From: Notoacmeibacter sp.
GTDB lineage: Bacteria > Pseudomonadota > Alphaproteobacteria > Rhizobiales > Rhizobiaceae
DNA: 56,495 bases
Assembly: GCA_019912385.1 (NCBI GenBank)
Contig: JAIOIW010000127.1
Location: 1 to 56,495 of the forward strand
Direction: 5' to 3'
Of the stretch, positions 27,765 through 37,621 are shown piece after piece (the first letter of the stretch is position 1; the number at the start of each line of letters is the position of its first letter). The notes under the pieces are model-generated. The model saw only the letters and a program-made list of their open reading frames with translations, was not told the origin of the DNA and did not search any database. The translations under genes were made by a program, and so were the position numbers.

Positions 27765-29084
27765 ATGTCCGAAGCGCTGCATATCGGAATCGCCGGACTT
27801 GGCACTGTCGGGGCATCGGTCGTCAGGATCGTGGCGGAACACGAGGCCGTGTTGACGCGCCAGTGCGGGCGCAGGCTCGAGGTCTCCGCTGTATGCGCGC
27901 GCGACCGTATCCGCGACCGCGGCGTCGATCTCGCCGGCATGACCTGGTTCGACGATCCCGTGGCGCTTGCCAAATCCAATGCGATCGATGTGTTCGTGGA
28001 ACTGGTCGGCGGCGAGGACGGGCCGGCTTACGAATCGGTCAAGGCGGCACTCACGGCAGGCCGGCATGTCGTGACCGCCAACAAGGCACTGCTTGCCAGG
28101 CATGGTGTCGAACTCGCCCGGATCGCGGAGGACAAGGGGGTCCTGCTGAATTTCGAGGCCGCGGTTGCCGGTGGTATTCCGATCATCAAGACGATGCGTG
28201 AATCGCTCGCGGGCAACACGGTGAGCCGCGTCTTCGGCATTCTCAACGGCACCTGCAACTACATCCTGACCCGCATGGAGCGCGAGCAAATCCCCTTCGA
28301 GGACGTTCTCGCCGACGCGCAGCGACTCGGCTATGCGGAAGCCGACCCGACCTTCGATATCGAGGGCAACGATACCGCCCACAAGCTGTCGATCATGACC
28401 GCCATTGCCTTCGGGGTTCAGATCGCGGCCGACGACATCTATCTGGAAGGCATATCGAACATCACGCTGGCCGACATTCGCGCGGCGGGCGAATTGGGAT
28501 ACCGGATCAAGCTGCTCGGCGTCGCGCAAAGGACTGACAGCGGCATCGAGCAGAGAGTGCATCCCACCATGGTGCCAAAGTCGTCGGTGATCGCCCAGGT
28601 GCACGGCGTCACCAATGCGGTGGCGATCGAGACCGACCTGCTCGGTGAACTGCTGCTTTCGGGGCCCGGCGCCGGCGGCAAAGCCACGGCCTCCGCGGTG
28701 ATCGGCGATATCGCCGATATCGCCAAGAGCCGCCCCGGATTCCAGCACGGCCCCGTTTTCGGCACGCCCGCCGACCAGTTGGCGCCCTGCGAACGGGCCG
28801 CCATGCGCGCGCATGAGGGCGGCTACTTCATCCGCCTGACCGTGCACGACCGCACCGGCGTCTTCGCGGCGATCGCCAGGCGCATGGCCGACAACGACAT
28901 TTCGCTGGAATCGATCGTGCAGCATTCCGACCCGGACAATACCGATCCGACCGCGCCGAAAACGGTCGTGCTGGTAACCCACGAAACGACCGAGGCCGCG
29001 GTGCGCAAGGCGGTCGACGAAATCACCGGCGATGGCCATTTGATCGACCGCCCGCAGGTGATCCGCATCGAGCGGGCGGACTGA
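27765..29084 (+). CDS. hom: Homoserine dehydrogenase
   Basis: 439 residues from the ATG at 27765. It reduces aspartate semialdehyde to homoserine on the way to threonine and methionine. The NAD(P) loop GLGTVG is at residues 11-16; the catalytic region contains VTANKALL, GILNGTCNYILTRM and ADPTFDIEGNDTAHKL. The C-terminal ACT domain (about 350-439, RLTVHDRTGVFAAIARRM) should give threonine feedback. It follows the aminotransferase after 56 nt. Confidence 0.96.
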   Translation: MSEALHIGIAGLGTVGASVVRIVAEHEAVLTRQCGRRLEVSAVCARDRIRDRGVDLAGMTWFDDPVALAKSNAIDVFVELVGGEDGPAYESVKAALTAGRHVVTANKALLARHGVELARIAEDKGVLLNFEAAVAGGIPIIKTMRESLAGNTVSRVFGILNGTCNYILTRMEREQIPFEDVLADAQRLGYAEADPTFDIEGNDTAHKLSIMTAIAFGVQIAADDIYLEGISNITLADIRAAGELGYRIKLLGVAQRTDSGIEQRVHPTMVPKSSVIAQVHGVTNAVAIETDLLGELLLSGPGAGGKATASAVIGDIADIAKSRPGFQHGPVFGTPADQLAPCERAAMRAHEGGYFIRLTVHDRTGVFAAIARRMADNDISLESIVQHSDPDNTDPTAPKTVVLVTHETTEAAVRKAVDEITGDGHLIDRPQVIRIERAD

Positions 29085-29164
29085 CCTGTTTTGCATTTCG
29101 GCATCCGGGTTGCGGTCCAAGCGCACGATGCGCATGCTCGCCGTGCGACGGAATCGGAATCGGG

Positions 29165-30952
29165 ATGGCTGACGAACGCATTTTTCTGGGGGTGAAGAAA
29201 TCCGCGAGCGGACTTGCCTGGCGCCACCGCCTGAGCCCGCTGCAGGACAATATCGCGCTGGCGATGGCGCAGACCCACGGCGTCAGCGAGATCGTCGCCC
29301 GCATTCTCGCCGGGCGCGGCGTGTCGCTCGACGAGGCGCAACGCTTCCTCGATCCGACGATCCGCGACCTGCTTCCCGACCCGGCGACGCTGACCGACAT
29401 GGAAAAGGCGGCCGACCGGCTGGCCGCCGCCATTGCGCGCGGGGAGCGCGTCGCGATATTCGGCGATTATGATGTCGATGGGGCATGCGCGTCGGCGATG
29501 GTGAGCCGCTTCCTTCGCCACTACGACGTCCCCCACGAGATCTACATTCCCGACCGCATTTTCGAGGGATACGGACCCAATCCGGACGCCATGCGCGAAC
29601 TCGTTTCGCGCGGTGCGAAACTGGTCGTGACGGTCGATTGCGGCACCAACAGCGCCGTTGCGATCGAAGCCGCGCGCGACGCCGGCGCCGAGGTTGTCGT
29701 GCTCGACCACCATCAGGTTGGTGGCGCGCTGCCGGAGGCCGCCGCCGCGATCGTCAATCCCAACCGCGAGGACGACCTGTCGGGGCAGGGGCATCTGTGT
29801 GCTGCCGGTGTCGTGTTCCTGGCGCTGGTACAGACCGCAAAGGCGTTGCGCGCCAAAGGCCGCATGCCGCCGGACCTGATGGGCTATCTCGACCTCGTGG
29901 CACTTGCGACCGTTTGCGATGTCGTGCCGCTCAAGGGCGTCAACCGGGCTTTCGTGGTCAAGGGCCTCGTCATCGCCCGCAGCATGCACAATCCCGGAAT
30001 CGCGGCGTTGGCGCGGGTGGCCCGGATCGGAGAACCGATCGCGCCATTTCATTTCGGGTTTCTGATCGGCCCCAGGATCAACGCCGGCGGGCGTATCGGC
30101 GACGCGGCGCTTGGCAGCCGGCTGTTGGCGACCGATGACGCCACCGAGACCGAGGCGATCGCCGCGCAACTGGATACATTGAACCAGGAACGCCAGGCGA
30201 TGGAACAGGTGATGCTGGCCGAGGCGCGCGCCCAGGCGGAGGCCGAACTCGTCCACGGCGACGGGCCCGCCATCCTGGTGACCGAAAGCACGCGATGGCA
30301 TCCGGGCATCGTCGGGTTGCTGGCCTCGCGTATCAAGGATTTCTCGCGCCGCCCGGCCTTTGCGATCGCTTTCGACCCCTCGGGCCGCGGAACCGGGTCC
30401 GGACGTTCGGTGACCGGCTTCGATCTTGGCAATCTGGTGCGCATGGCGGTTGACGAGGGCCTGCTTGAAAAGGGCGGCGGACATGCGATGGCGGCCGGTA
30501 TTACGGTCGAGCGCAGCCGGTTGGGCGCGTTGCGGTCGTTCTTCGAGGAAGCCGCATCCGAAAAGATTGCCGCATTACGTGCAGGCGAGAGCCTGAAAAT
30601 CGATGCGGCGCTGTCGGCGGAAGGCGCCGGTTTCGCCCTGCTAGAGGAACTGGAGCATGCCGGGCCTTTCGGATCCGGCCATGCGCAGCCTGTTTTCGCC
30701 CTGCCGCGCCACACGGTCGCGGATGTCGCGCCGGTCGGTGCGGACGGCTCGCATCTGCGCGTCTCGGTGCGTTCGCAGGCAGGCGGGCGCCTCCAGGCGA
30801 TGGCGTTTCGCGCCGGAGGGACGGACCTGGGCGAATTCCTGCGCCGCTCACGCGGCAGGATGATCCACCTCGCCGGCGGCCTGTCGATCAACCACTGGAA
30901 CGGGCAGAAGCGGATCCAGTTCCGCATCCAGGACGCCGCTGAGATAAGTTGA
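29165..30952 (+). CDS. recJ: Single-stranded-DNA-specific exonuclease RecJ
   Basis: 595 residues. RecJ degrades single-stranded DNA 5' to 3' in RecF-pathway repair, mismatch repair and base excision. DHH-family motifs are complete: DYDVDG at 101-106, VDCGT, DHH at 181-183, and the DHHA1 element EKGGGHAMAAG. The C-terminal OB domain (about 460-595) is present. The gene begins 80 nt after hom. Confidence 0.95.
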   Translation: MADERIFLGVKKSASGLAWRHRLSPLQDNIALAMAQTHGVSEIVARILAGRGVSLDEAQRFLDPTIRDLLPDPATLTDMEKAADRLAAAIARGERVAIFGDYDVDGACASAMVSRFLRHYDVPHEIYIPDRIFEGYGPNPDAMRELVSRGAKLVVTVDCGTNSAVAIEAARDAGAEVVVLDHHQVGGALPEAAAAIVNPNREDDLSGQGHLCAAGVVFLALVQTAKALRAKGRMPPDLMGYLDLVALATVCDVVPLKGVNRAFVVKGLVIARSMHNPGIAALARVARIGEPIAPFHFGFLIGPRINAGGRIGDAALGSRLLATDDATETEAIAAQLDTLNQERQAMEQVMLAEARAQAEAELVHGDGPAILVTESTRWHPGIVGLLASRIKDFSRRPAFAIAFDPSGRGTGSGRSVTGFDLGNLVRMAVDEGLLEKGGGHAMAAGITVERSRLGALRSFFEEAASEKIAALRAGESLKIDAALSAEGAGFALLEELEHAGPFGSGHAQPVFALPRHTVADVAPVGADGSHLRVSVRSQAGGRLQAMAFRAGGTDLGEFLRRSRGRMIHLAGGLSINHWNGQKRIQFRIQDAAEIS

Positions 30953-30956
30953 ACCG

Positions 30957-31877
30957 TCAGACAGGCACGGCTTGAACCCGTTTCAATTCCGCCAGCTTGG
31001 ACTTCGTTTCCTCGTAGCCGATCGCGATCGCCTCATCGGCGCGGTGGAACTCCGACAGGCCGATATGCGAGATTTTCGGCTGAAGGGCCAGATCGGGCGG
31101 ATCGCCTGCAAGGCGAGCGCGCGAGATGCGGTCCTGGATGATGTTGAAGGCCTCGACCATGACGCCGGTGATGCCGAGATGCGCTTCGCGCTGCGACAGT
31201 GCCTCGGGCTGGCCGAGGGCGGCTTCGTCATTGGCGGCCGGAAGCTCGTTGCCCGCCGAATGCTTGACCACAGCCGCGCGGCCGAAGAGATCGTAGTGGA
31301 GGTTGACGGCGACGACGAGCCGCTGCTCATAGGCCCGGCACACGGACACCGGAACGGGATTGACCAGCGCACCGTCGACCAGCATCCGCCTGTTGCACAT
31401 CACCGGTTCGAACACGCCGGGAAGCGCGTAGGAAGCGCGCATGGCGGTGACGAGATTGCCGCTCGAAAGCCAGATCTCGTGGCCGGTGCGGATCTCCGTG
31501 GCGACGCAGACGAAAGGCTTCGACAGGCCGGCAAAGGTCATGTCCGCTATATGATGGCGCAATTTGGCATCGAGCTTTATGCCGCCGAGCAAGCCGTTGC
31601 CGCGAAACGAGAAATCGAGAAGGCCGAACATACGGCGCTTGGTCAGACCGCGTGCGAATTCTTCCAGTTCGTCGAGGCGGCCGGCCAGATAGCAGCCGCC
31701 GACCAGCGCTCCGATCGAGGTTCCGGCGATCATGTCGATGCGGATGTCGGCTTCCTCGAACGCGCGCAACACACCGATGTGTGCCCAGCCGCGCGCCGCG
31801 CCGCCGCCCAGCGCCAACGCGACGCCAGAACGGACTTCTGGCGCATCGACGATGGTGGGCGCGGGGGTGACTGTCAT
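30957..31877 (-). CDS. Patatin-like phospholipase (RssA/NTE type)
   Basis: 306 residues from the ATG at 31877, preceded on its strand by GGCAGGTGAC. The oxyanion motif GGGAARGWAHIG is at about residues 24-35, the nucleophile is Ser54 in GTSIG, and the dyad aspartate is Asp168 in VDGALVNP. Family members hydrolyse acyl esters of lipids; the substrate is unknown. It ends 4 nt from the convergent recJ gene. Confidence 0.88.
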   Translation of the reverse strand: MTVTPAPTIVDAPEVRSGVALALGGGAARGWAHIGVLRAFEEADIRIDMIAGTSIGALVGGCYLAGRLDELEEFARGLTKRRMFGLLDFSFRGNGLLGGIKLDAKLRHHIADMTFAGLSKPFVCVATEIRTGHEIWLSSGNLVTAMRASYALPGVFEPVMCNRRMLVDGALVNPVPVSVCRAYEQRLVVAVNLHYDLFGRAAVVKHSAGNELPAANDEAALGQPEALSQREAHLGITGVMVEAFNIIQDRISRARLAGDPPDLALQPKISHIGLSEFHRADEAIAIGYEETKSKLAELKRVQAVPV

Positions 31878-32009
31878 GTCACCTGCCGGTTCTCTGCTGC
31901 GATTCGATGTCCCCCATGCAAGCATTGGCGATCTCCTACCTCATTGGCGATTATCGCTGAATCTCGTTTACTTACTATGAATGGGTGCTGAACCGGGCCG
32001 GGCGACCAC

Positions 32010-32468
32010 CTATCCGCTTTTTCCGTAGACCTGCTCGGGGTCGAAATGCACGGGCGAACCGTCGTCGATCAGCTTTGCTTTGCCGCCCTCGAATTCTGCG
32101 ATCCGATAGAAGCAGGATTGCCGGCCCGTGTGGCAACTGGCGGCTTGCCCCTCGACGTTTACACGCAGCCATACCGCGTCCTGATCGCAATCGGTGCGCA
32201 TTTCGACGACATGCTGGAGATTGCCGGAGGTTTCGCCTTTTTTCCAAAGCGCATTTCGCGAGCGCGACCAGTAGTGCGCCACGCCGCTGCGCAGGGTCTT
32301 GTCCAGCGCCTCGGCGTTCATGTGCGCCACCATGAGCAAGGTGCCGTCCCCGGCGTCGGTAACGACAGCGGTAATCAGGCCGTCGGCGTCGAAACGCGGC
32401 GTGAATTCGCTCGAATGCTCCAGCGCTACCTTGTCGGCGGGAGGGGCGGAAAATTCATAGGCGGTCAT
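32010..32468 (-). CDS. hisI: Phosphoribosyl-AMP cyclohydrolase
   Basis: 152 residues from the ATG at 32468 ([10 protein letters not shown]). It opens the purine ring of phosphoribosyl-AMP in histidine synthesis. Metal ligands are visible as Asp93, Asp95 and Asp97 around Cys94, and Cys112 and Cys119 for zinc. It is the single-domain form without HisE, as in other Alphaproteobacteria. No other his gene is nearby; folE lies 71 nt upstream on the same strand. Confidence 0.96.
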   Translation of the reverse strand: MTAYEFSAPPADKVALEHSSEFTPRFDADGLITAVVTDAGDGTLLMVAHMNAEALDKTLRSGVAHYWSRSRNALWKKGETSGNLQHVVEMRTDCDQDAVWLRVNVEGQAASCHTGRQSCFYRIAEFEGGKAKLIDDGSPVHFDPEQVYGKSG

Positions 32469-32539
32469 GGAATGCCTTGCCTGTCTCACAATCTTGCCGG
32501 AAAGGGCCGGAACGCAGAAGTTCGGTGGGCGTATCCTCG

Positions 32540-33169
32540 CTAGCCGCGCACCATGGAGAAGAAACGCACCTGTTCTTCAGGGCAATCCTTGAAGGTGCCG
32601 GTAAAGGTCGAGGTCGTCGTGGTCGAACCCTGCTTGCGGATGCCGCGCATCGCCATGCACATGTGCTCGGCTTCGATCATGACAGCGACGCCGAGCGGAT
32701 TGACGACTTCCTGGATCGCACCAGCGATCTGCGCCGTCATCGCCTCCTGGGTCTGCAGGCGGCGGGCGAAGATGTCCACGACGCGGGCGATCTTCGAAAG
32801 CCCGAGTACCTTGCCGTCAGGCAGGTAGGCGACATGCGCCTTGCCGATGATCGGCACCATGTGGTGCTCGCAGTGCGAATGAAAGTCGATGTTCTTGACC
32901 AGCACCATTTCGTCGTAGCCGGCAACCTCCTCGAAGGTCCGGCCGAGCGTTTCGATCGGGTCCTGTCCGTAGCCCCAGAACATTTCTTCATAAGCCTTGA
33001 CCACGCGTGACGGCGTATCGCGCAGGCCCTCGCGGTCCGGATTGTCCCCGGTCCAGCGCAACAGCGTGCGCACGGCGGCTTCCGCTTCCTCGCGGGTCGG
33101 GCGGTCGATTTCGCTTCCGCTTTTCGCGCCTTCAGCGCGGGAAGGAAAATTTGAAAGAATTGCATCCAT
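32540..33169 (-). CDS. folE: GTP cyclohydrolase I
   Basis: 209 residues from the ATG at 33169 ([14 protein letters not shown]). It converts GTP to dihydroneopterin triphosphate, the first step of folate synthesis. Zinc ligands are Cys100, His103 and Cys171, with the same spacing as the E. coli enzyme, so this is the zinc-dependent FolE1A type. The C-terminal [11 protein letters not shown] is conserved. Confidence 0.97.
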   Translation of the reverse strand: MDAILSNFPSRAEGAKSGSEIDRPTREEAEAAVRTLLRWTGDNPDREGLRDTPSRVVKAYEEMFWGYGQDPIETLGRTFEEVAGYDEMVLVKNIDFHSHCEHHMVPIIGKAHVAYLPDGKVLGLSKIARVVDIFARRLQTQEAMTAQIAGAIQEVVNPLGVAVMIEAEHMCMAMRGIRKQGSTTTTSTFTGTFKDCPEEQVRFFSMVRG

Positions 33170-33308
33170 CGAAGGCGTCTCCCGTAGTTCCCCTCTATAC
33201 GGAGGAACGAGTTGAACGGACCATTGCCTTGCGGGTTTTACGAAAAAAGTGCCACCCTGGCCGGTTTCTTGCGGCGACCGCAACATGACAAGGCGCGATT
33301 TCAGGACC

Positions 33309-33338
33309 TTGCCGCGCGCTGTCACAGCACCTTATATA
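33309..33338 (+). promoter_or_regulatory. Candidate promoter for the NifU-like/yidD genes
   Basis: TTGCCG (33309-33314) and TATATA (33333-33338) are 18 nt apart in the 243-nt divergent region between folE and the NifU-like gene, 75 nt before the latter. It is the only clear AT-rich -10 seen there. Confidence 0.4.
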
Positions 33339-33412
33339 GGGACAGGCCGGAAAATTCAAAGGCGCGGCTGCGGCGTTCACAGTCCGTTTCGCGTCAGGTA
33401 ACGGAATTTTGC

Positions 33413-33856
33413 ATGATCGATGAAGTCTACAACGCGAAGATCCTCGGCTTTGCCGCCGAAATCCCGCGTGTCGGGCGTCTCGAGGATCCGGATGCGACCG
33501 CGACCGCGCATTCGAAACTGTGCGGGTCCACGGTCACCGTCGATCTGAAGATATCCGACGGCGTCGTGACCGATTTTGCCCATGACGTGAAGGCCTGCGC
33601 GCTCGGCCAGGCGTCTTCCTCGATCATGGCGCACAATATCATCGGCGCCCGTGCCGATGAACTGAGGTCGGTGCGCGAAACCATGCGCAAGATGCTCAAG
33701 GAGAACGGTACGCCGCCCGAGGGCCGGTTCGCCGACTTGAAATATCTGGAGCCGGTGCGCGGATACAAGGCGCGCCACGCTTCCACCATGCTGACATTCG
33801 ATGCCGTTTGCGACTGTCTCGACCAGATCGAAAAGCGGGCGGAAGCCGCCGCCTGA
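33413..33856 (+). CDS. NifU/IscU-like iron-sulfur scaffold protein lacking the third cysteine
   Basis: 147 residues starting MIDEVYNAKILGF. It resembles the IscU/SufU fold that assembles Fe-S clusters: the first two cysteines are Cys37 (KLCGST) and Cys62 (VKACALGQASSS). At the place of the third ligand (LHCSML in IscU), this protein reads RHASTML, with Ala123 in place of cysteine. Two other cysteines (133 and 135) lie about ten residues later. The gene is 12 nt from yidD. The cluster-binding role is therefore uncertain. Confidence 0.8.
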   Translation: MIDEVYNAKILGFAAEIPRVGRLEDPDATATAHSKLCGSTVTVDLKISDGVVTDFAHDVKACALGQASSSIMAHNIIGARADELRSVRETMRKMLKENGTPPEGRFADLKYLEPVRGYKARHASTMLTFDAVCDCLDQIEKRAEAAA

Positions 33857-33868
33857 CCGATAGCACCG

Positions 33869-34219
33869 ATGAAACATCACCATCATCACGGCGACCGCGT
33901 GAAGGCGGGCCGGAACTATGCCGGGCCGTGGCCCAAAACGCCTGGCCGCCTGCTGGGTATCGCCCTGATACGGTTCTACCAACTCACATTGTCGGGTTTC
34001 ATCGGCAATACCTGCCGCCACCTGCCGACCTGCTCCGAATACGCCTATGAAGCTGTCGCCCGGCACGGCCTGTGGAAGGGCGGCTGGTTGGCGCTGTTTA
34101 GGGTTTCGCGCTGCGGGCCGGGCGGCACCTGCGGCATCGACAACGTTCCGGCAGAACTCGCGCCGGATCTTGCCTGGTGGGCGCCTTGGCGATTCTGGCG
34201 CGTCGGCCGCCACGGTTGA
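33869..34219 (+). CDS. yidD: YidD, membrane protein insertion efficiency factor
   Basis: 116 residues. The core LLGIALIRFYQLTLSGFIGNTCRHLPTCSEYAYEA type sequence, with conserved cysteines and GGWLALFRVSRCGPGG, defines YidD, which assists YidC-dependent insertion at the inner membrane. The N-terminus carries five consecutive histidines (residues 3-7). In this window it is not next to rnpA or yidC but between a NifU-like gene and a DUF2267 gene, as is seen in rhizobia. Confidence 0.92.
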   Translation: MKHHHHHGDRVKAGRNYAGPWPKTPGRLLGIALIRFYQLTLSGFIGNTCRHLPTCSEYAYEAVARHGLWKGGWLALFRVSRCGPGGTCGIDNVPAELAPDLAWWAPWRFWRVGRHG

Positions 34220-34258
34220 ACATTCGACGCGACAGGCGCGGGGAAGAGGGACGTACTC

Positions 34259-34678
34259 ATGCCGATGCCCCAGGAATACTGGCTGGCCTCCAGGGATTTT
34301 GAGCGATTCATGGCCGACGCCAAGGAAACAGCCATGCTGGCGACTCACAACCAGACCTACACGATGGTTCAGGCCGTGCTGACGGTATTCAGGCGGCGGC
34401 TGACATTGCCGCAGGCAATCGCGTTTGCCGGCGTTTTGCCTCCCGTTCTCCGAGCGATCTTCGTGTCGGACTGGGATACGGACGAACCCTTGCGCCCTTT
34501 CGAAGACCGGGGGGCGATGACGCGCGAAGTTATGGATTTCCGCAAGGATCACAACACGTCACCCGACAGCGCTATCCGCGATGTAGCGTCGGCGCTTGCC
34601 CATCACGTCGACCACGCGGCATTCCAGCGTGTGCTGCGCACGTTTCCGGCCGAAGCGGCCGACTTCTGGCGCGCCTGA
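34259..34678 (+). CDS. DUF2267 family protein
   Basis: 139 residues, mainly helical and soluble. The pattern TYTMVQAVLTVFRRRLTLPQAIAFAGVLPPVLRAIF and the later FRKDHNT...AIRDVASALAHHV fits the uncharacterised DUF2267 family. It starts 39 nt after yidD after a GGGAAGAGGG stretch and precedes thrS. Function unknown. Confidence 0.8.
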   Translation: MPMPQEYWLASRDFERFMADAKETAMLATHNQTYTMVQAVLTVFRRRLTLPQAIAFAGVLPPVLRAIFVSDWDTDEPLRPFEDRGAMTREVMDFRKDHNTSPDSAIRDVASALAHHVDHAAFQRVLRTFPAEAADFWRA

Positions 34679-34800
34679 CGGACGAATGAACCCAGGCGGT
34701 TGCGCCACCGGTTCCGCCGTTCTATATCGCCACGCGAACGAGCCCGTTCGTATCGACACCACCCGCGTCCGTAGGCGGGACTGGATAAAGGAGAATTCCA

Positions 34801-36801
34801 GTGGCAGAAGCCGTTTCTCTTGTATTTCCCGATGGTTCCAGGCGCGAATACGCCGCCGGCACGACCGGCCGCGATGTCGCGGAATCGATTTCCATGTCGC
34901 TCGCCAAGAAAGCCGTGGCAATCGCGCTCGACGGCGAATTGCGCGACCTTGCAGATCCGGTCGAAGACGGCCTGATCGAGATCGTGACCCGCGATGATCC
35001 GCGCGCGCTCGAACTGATCCGGCACGACGCCGCCCATGTCATGGCCGAGGCGGTGCAGGAATTGTGGCCGTGCACGCAAGTGACCATCGGCCCGGTCATC
35101 GAAAACGGTTTCTATTACGATTTCGCCCGCAACGAGCCGTTCACACCGGACGATTTGCCGAAGATCGAGAAGAAGATGCGCGAGATCATTGCGCGCAACA
35201 GGCCGTTCACCAAGGAAATCTGGTCGCGGGACAAGGCGAAAAGAGTGTTCATGGAAAAGGGCGAGGCCTACAAGGTCGAGCTCGTCGACGCCATTCCGGA
35301 GGGCCACGACCTCAAGATCTATTCCCAGGGCGACTGGTTCGATCTCTGCCGCGGGCCGCACATGGATTCGACCGGCAAGATCGGTAATGCCTTCAAGCTG
35401 ATGAAGGTGGCCGGCGCCTACTGGCGCGGCGATTCCAACAACGCGATGCTGACGCGCATCTATGGCACGGCGTGGGCTGACCAGAAGGATCTCGACGCCT
35501 ACCTGCACATGCTGGAGGAGGCCGAGAAGCGCGACCACCGCAAGCTTGGGCGCGAAATGGACCTGTTCCATTTCCAGGAAGAAGGACCGGGCGTCGTTTT
35601 CTGGCACGCAAAGGGCTGGCGCATGTTCCAGGGTCTGCTCGCCTACATGCGCCGCCGTATTTCCGGCGACTATGACGAGGTCAATGCGCCGCAGATCCTC
35701 GACAAGTCGCTGTGGGAGACCTCGGGCCACTGGGGCTGGTACCAGGAGAACATGTTTGCGGTGAAATCGGCCTACGGCTTCACTCATCCCGATGACGAGG
35801 AGGCCGATCACCGGATCTTCGCGCTCAAACCGATGAACTGCCCGGGACATGTCCAGATCTTCAAGCATGGCTTGAAGTCTTACCGGGAACTACCTATTCG
35901 GCTTGCAGAATTTGGAAACGTGCATCGCTACGAACCATCGGGCGCACTGCATGGGCTGATGCGTGTACGCGCGTTTACTCAGGATGATGCGCACATCTTC
36001 TGCACCGAGGAGCAGCTCGAGGCGGAAATCCTGAAGATCAACGATCTGATGATGTCGGTCTACAAGGATTTCGGCTTCGACGAGGTGGTGGTGAAGCTTG
36101 CAACCCGGCCGGAAAAGCGGGTCGGCACCGACGAGATGTGGGACCATGCGGAGGACATCCTGAAACGCGCCCTGGAACGCATGGCGCGCGAGGACAGCCG
36201 CATCAAGACCGGCATCAACGAGGGCGAAGGCACGTTCTACGGGCCGAAATTCGAATACACTCTGCGCGACGCGATCGGCCGCGAATGGCAGTGCGGCACG
36301 ACGCAGGTCGATTTCAATCTGCCGGAGCGATTCGGGGCCTTCTACATCGACAAGGATTCGGAGAAGAAGCAGCCTGTCATGGTTCACCGCGCCATCGTCG
36401 GTTCGCTGGAACGCTTCCTCGGCATCCTGATCGAAAGCCATGCCGGGCACTTTCCGTTGTGGTTCGCGCCGCTCCAGGTTGTCGTCGCCACGATCACCTC
36501 GGATGCAGACGACTACGCCAATAAGGTCGTGCAGCGTTTGAGAGATGCCGGACTGATCGCCGAAGCGGACCTGCGAAACGAAAAGATCAACTACAAGGTT
36601 CGTGAGCACTCGCTTGCCAAGGTGCCCGTCATCCTCGTTTGCGGCAAGCGGGAAGCAGAAGAGGCGACGGTGAATGTCCGCCGCCTCGGCAGCCGCGACC
36701 AGGAATCGCTGTCCTTGGCCGACGCGGTGTCGCAACTGGCTCGCGAAGCCGTTCCGCCGGACGTTGCGCGCAAGCAGGCAGCGGCAGAAGAAGCGGCCTG
36801 A
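34801..36801 (+). CDS. thrS: Threonyl-tRNA synthetase
   Basis: 666 residues using a GTG start after AAAGGAGAATTCCA. Domain order: N-terminal TGS (about 1-62), editing domain with HDAAHVM (about 75-240), class II catalytic core with [12 protein letters not shown] supplying a zinc cysteine, motif 2 in [16 protein letters not shown], motif 3 near [16 protein letters not shown], then the anticodon-binding domain (about 560-650). It charges tRNA-Thr and clears mis-serylated tRNA. The upstream 122-nt gap shows no obvious T-box or operator. Confidence 0.97.
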   Translation: MAEAVSLVFPDGSRREYAAGTTGRDVAESISMSLAKKAVAIALDGELRDLADPVEDGLIEIVTRDDPRALELIRHDAAHVMAEAVQELWPCTQVTIGPVIENGFYYDFARNEPFTPDDLPKIEKKMREIIARNRPFTKEIWSRDKAKRVFMEKGEAYKVELVDAIPEGHDLKIYSQGDWFDLCRGPHMDSTGKIGNAFKLMKVAGAYWRGDSNNAMLTRIYGTAWADQKDLDAYLHMLEEAEKRDHRKLGREMDLFHFQEEGPGVVFWHAKGWRMFQGLLAYMRRRISGDYDEVNAPQILDKSLWETSGHWGWYQENMFAVKSAYGFTHPDDEEADHRIFALKPMNCPGHVQIFKHGLKSYRELPIRLAEFGNVHRYEPSGALHGLMRVRAFTQDDAHIFCTEEQLEAEILKINDLMMSVYKDFGFDEVVVKLATRPEKRVGTDEMWDHAEDILKRALERMAREDSRIKTGINEGEGTFYGPKFEYTLRDAIGREWQCGTTQVDFNLPERFGAFYIDKDSEKKQPVMVHRAIVGSLERFLGILIESHAGHFPLWFAPLQVVVATITSDADDYANKVVQRLRDAGLIAEADLRNEKINYKVREHSLAKVPVILVCGKREAEEATVNVRRLGSRDQESLSLADAVSQLAREAVPPDVARKQAAAEEAA

Positions 36802-36850
36802 GCAAGCAATAGGGCTTTTACGCGCCGACAGTGGCCGGGTCCGGCCGCTA

Positions 36851-37621
36851 TCAGGTGCCCTCCGTCTGGATGAATATGACGTTGCCGCAGTGCTTGCAGT
36901 GTGATGCATCGGGATCGTGCAGGCTCAGGCCACAATGCTCGCAGACATAGTGGATCTTGCGTGGCCTGAAGACCTGCTGCACGAGCCGCAGGAACAGCGC
37001 GACACCCACCACCATGATCGCGATCGTCAGCCAGCGCCCGGGTTGATCCTCAAGAACGATGTCGCCGAAACCCGTCGTGGTCAGTGTGGTTATGGTGAAA
37101 TAGAGCGCGTCGACATATTCCGTGATGTGCGGATTGGTCTTTGCCTCGAGGACCCAGACCAGCGACGTGACGATGAAGATGAAGACCAGCAGGTTAGCCG
37201 CCGCATCGACCACATGCTCGATTTCCGCGAATTTCGGCCACACCGATTTCAGGTCGTTTGCGACACGGATGGACTGCAGGAACCGCAGCGTACGCAGGAT
37301 GCGCAAGAATGCCAGGTTCTGGACGAATACCGCTGCGAACAGCGTCAGGATGACGACAATTTCGGTCAGTGAATTCCAGCTCAGGAGATAGCGGCGGCGA
37401 TCGCGTGCAATCCACAACCGCATGGCGAATTCGATGGCGAAGACCGACCCGAGCGTAACGTCGATGGCCAGGAGAAGCGGTGTCAGCTCTTTGATGGCTG
37501 TTGCCAGGAAATAACCGATGGTGACGATGTCGAAGACAACAAGGGCGCCGCGGAACAGCTTGGCCGCAGATCCGGTGCCCCGATAAAGATACTCGATCGA
37601 TGATTTCAGATTGCCGGCCAT
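36851..37621 (-). CDS. Six-helix potassium channel with C-terminal zinc ribbon
   Basis: 256 residues. Six membrane helices are visible; S4 carries spaced arginines (FLRILRTLRFLQSIRV), the pore loop holds the selectivity filter TTTGFGD at residues 181-187, and S6 ends near residue 218. A short tail of 38 residues then holds Cys227, Cys230, Cys242 and Cys245 (CEHC and CKHC), a rubredoxin-like zinc ribbon. The GFG filter is a variant of GYG. No cyclic-nucleotide or RCK domain is present. Its end faces the end of thrS at a distance of 49 nt. Confidence 0.88.
   Translation of the reverse strand: MAGNLKSSIEYLYRGTGSAAKLFRGALVVFDIVTIGYFLATAIKELTPLLLAIDVTLGSVFAIEFAMRLWIARDRRRYLLSWNSLTEIVVILTLFAAVFVQNLAFLRILRTLRFLQSIRVANDLKSVWPKFAEIEHVVDAAANLLVFIFIVTSLVWVLEAKTNPHITEYVDALYFTITTLTTTGFGDIVLEDQPGRWLTIAIMVVGVALFLRLVQQVFRPRKIHYVCEHCGLSLHDPDASHCKHCGNVIFIQTEGT

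Noticed and set aside
36802-36850. Terminator between thrS and the channel gene
   Set aside because: A GGCCGG/CCGGCC palindrome has a 2-nt centre and no T-tract; too weak to call.
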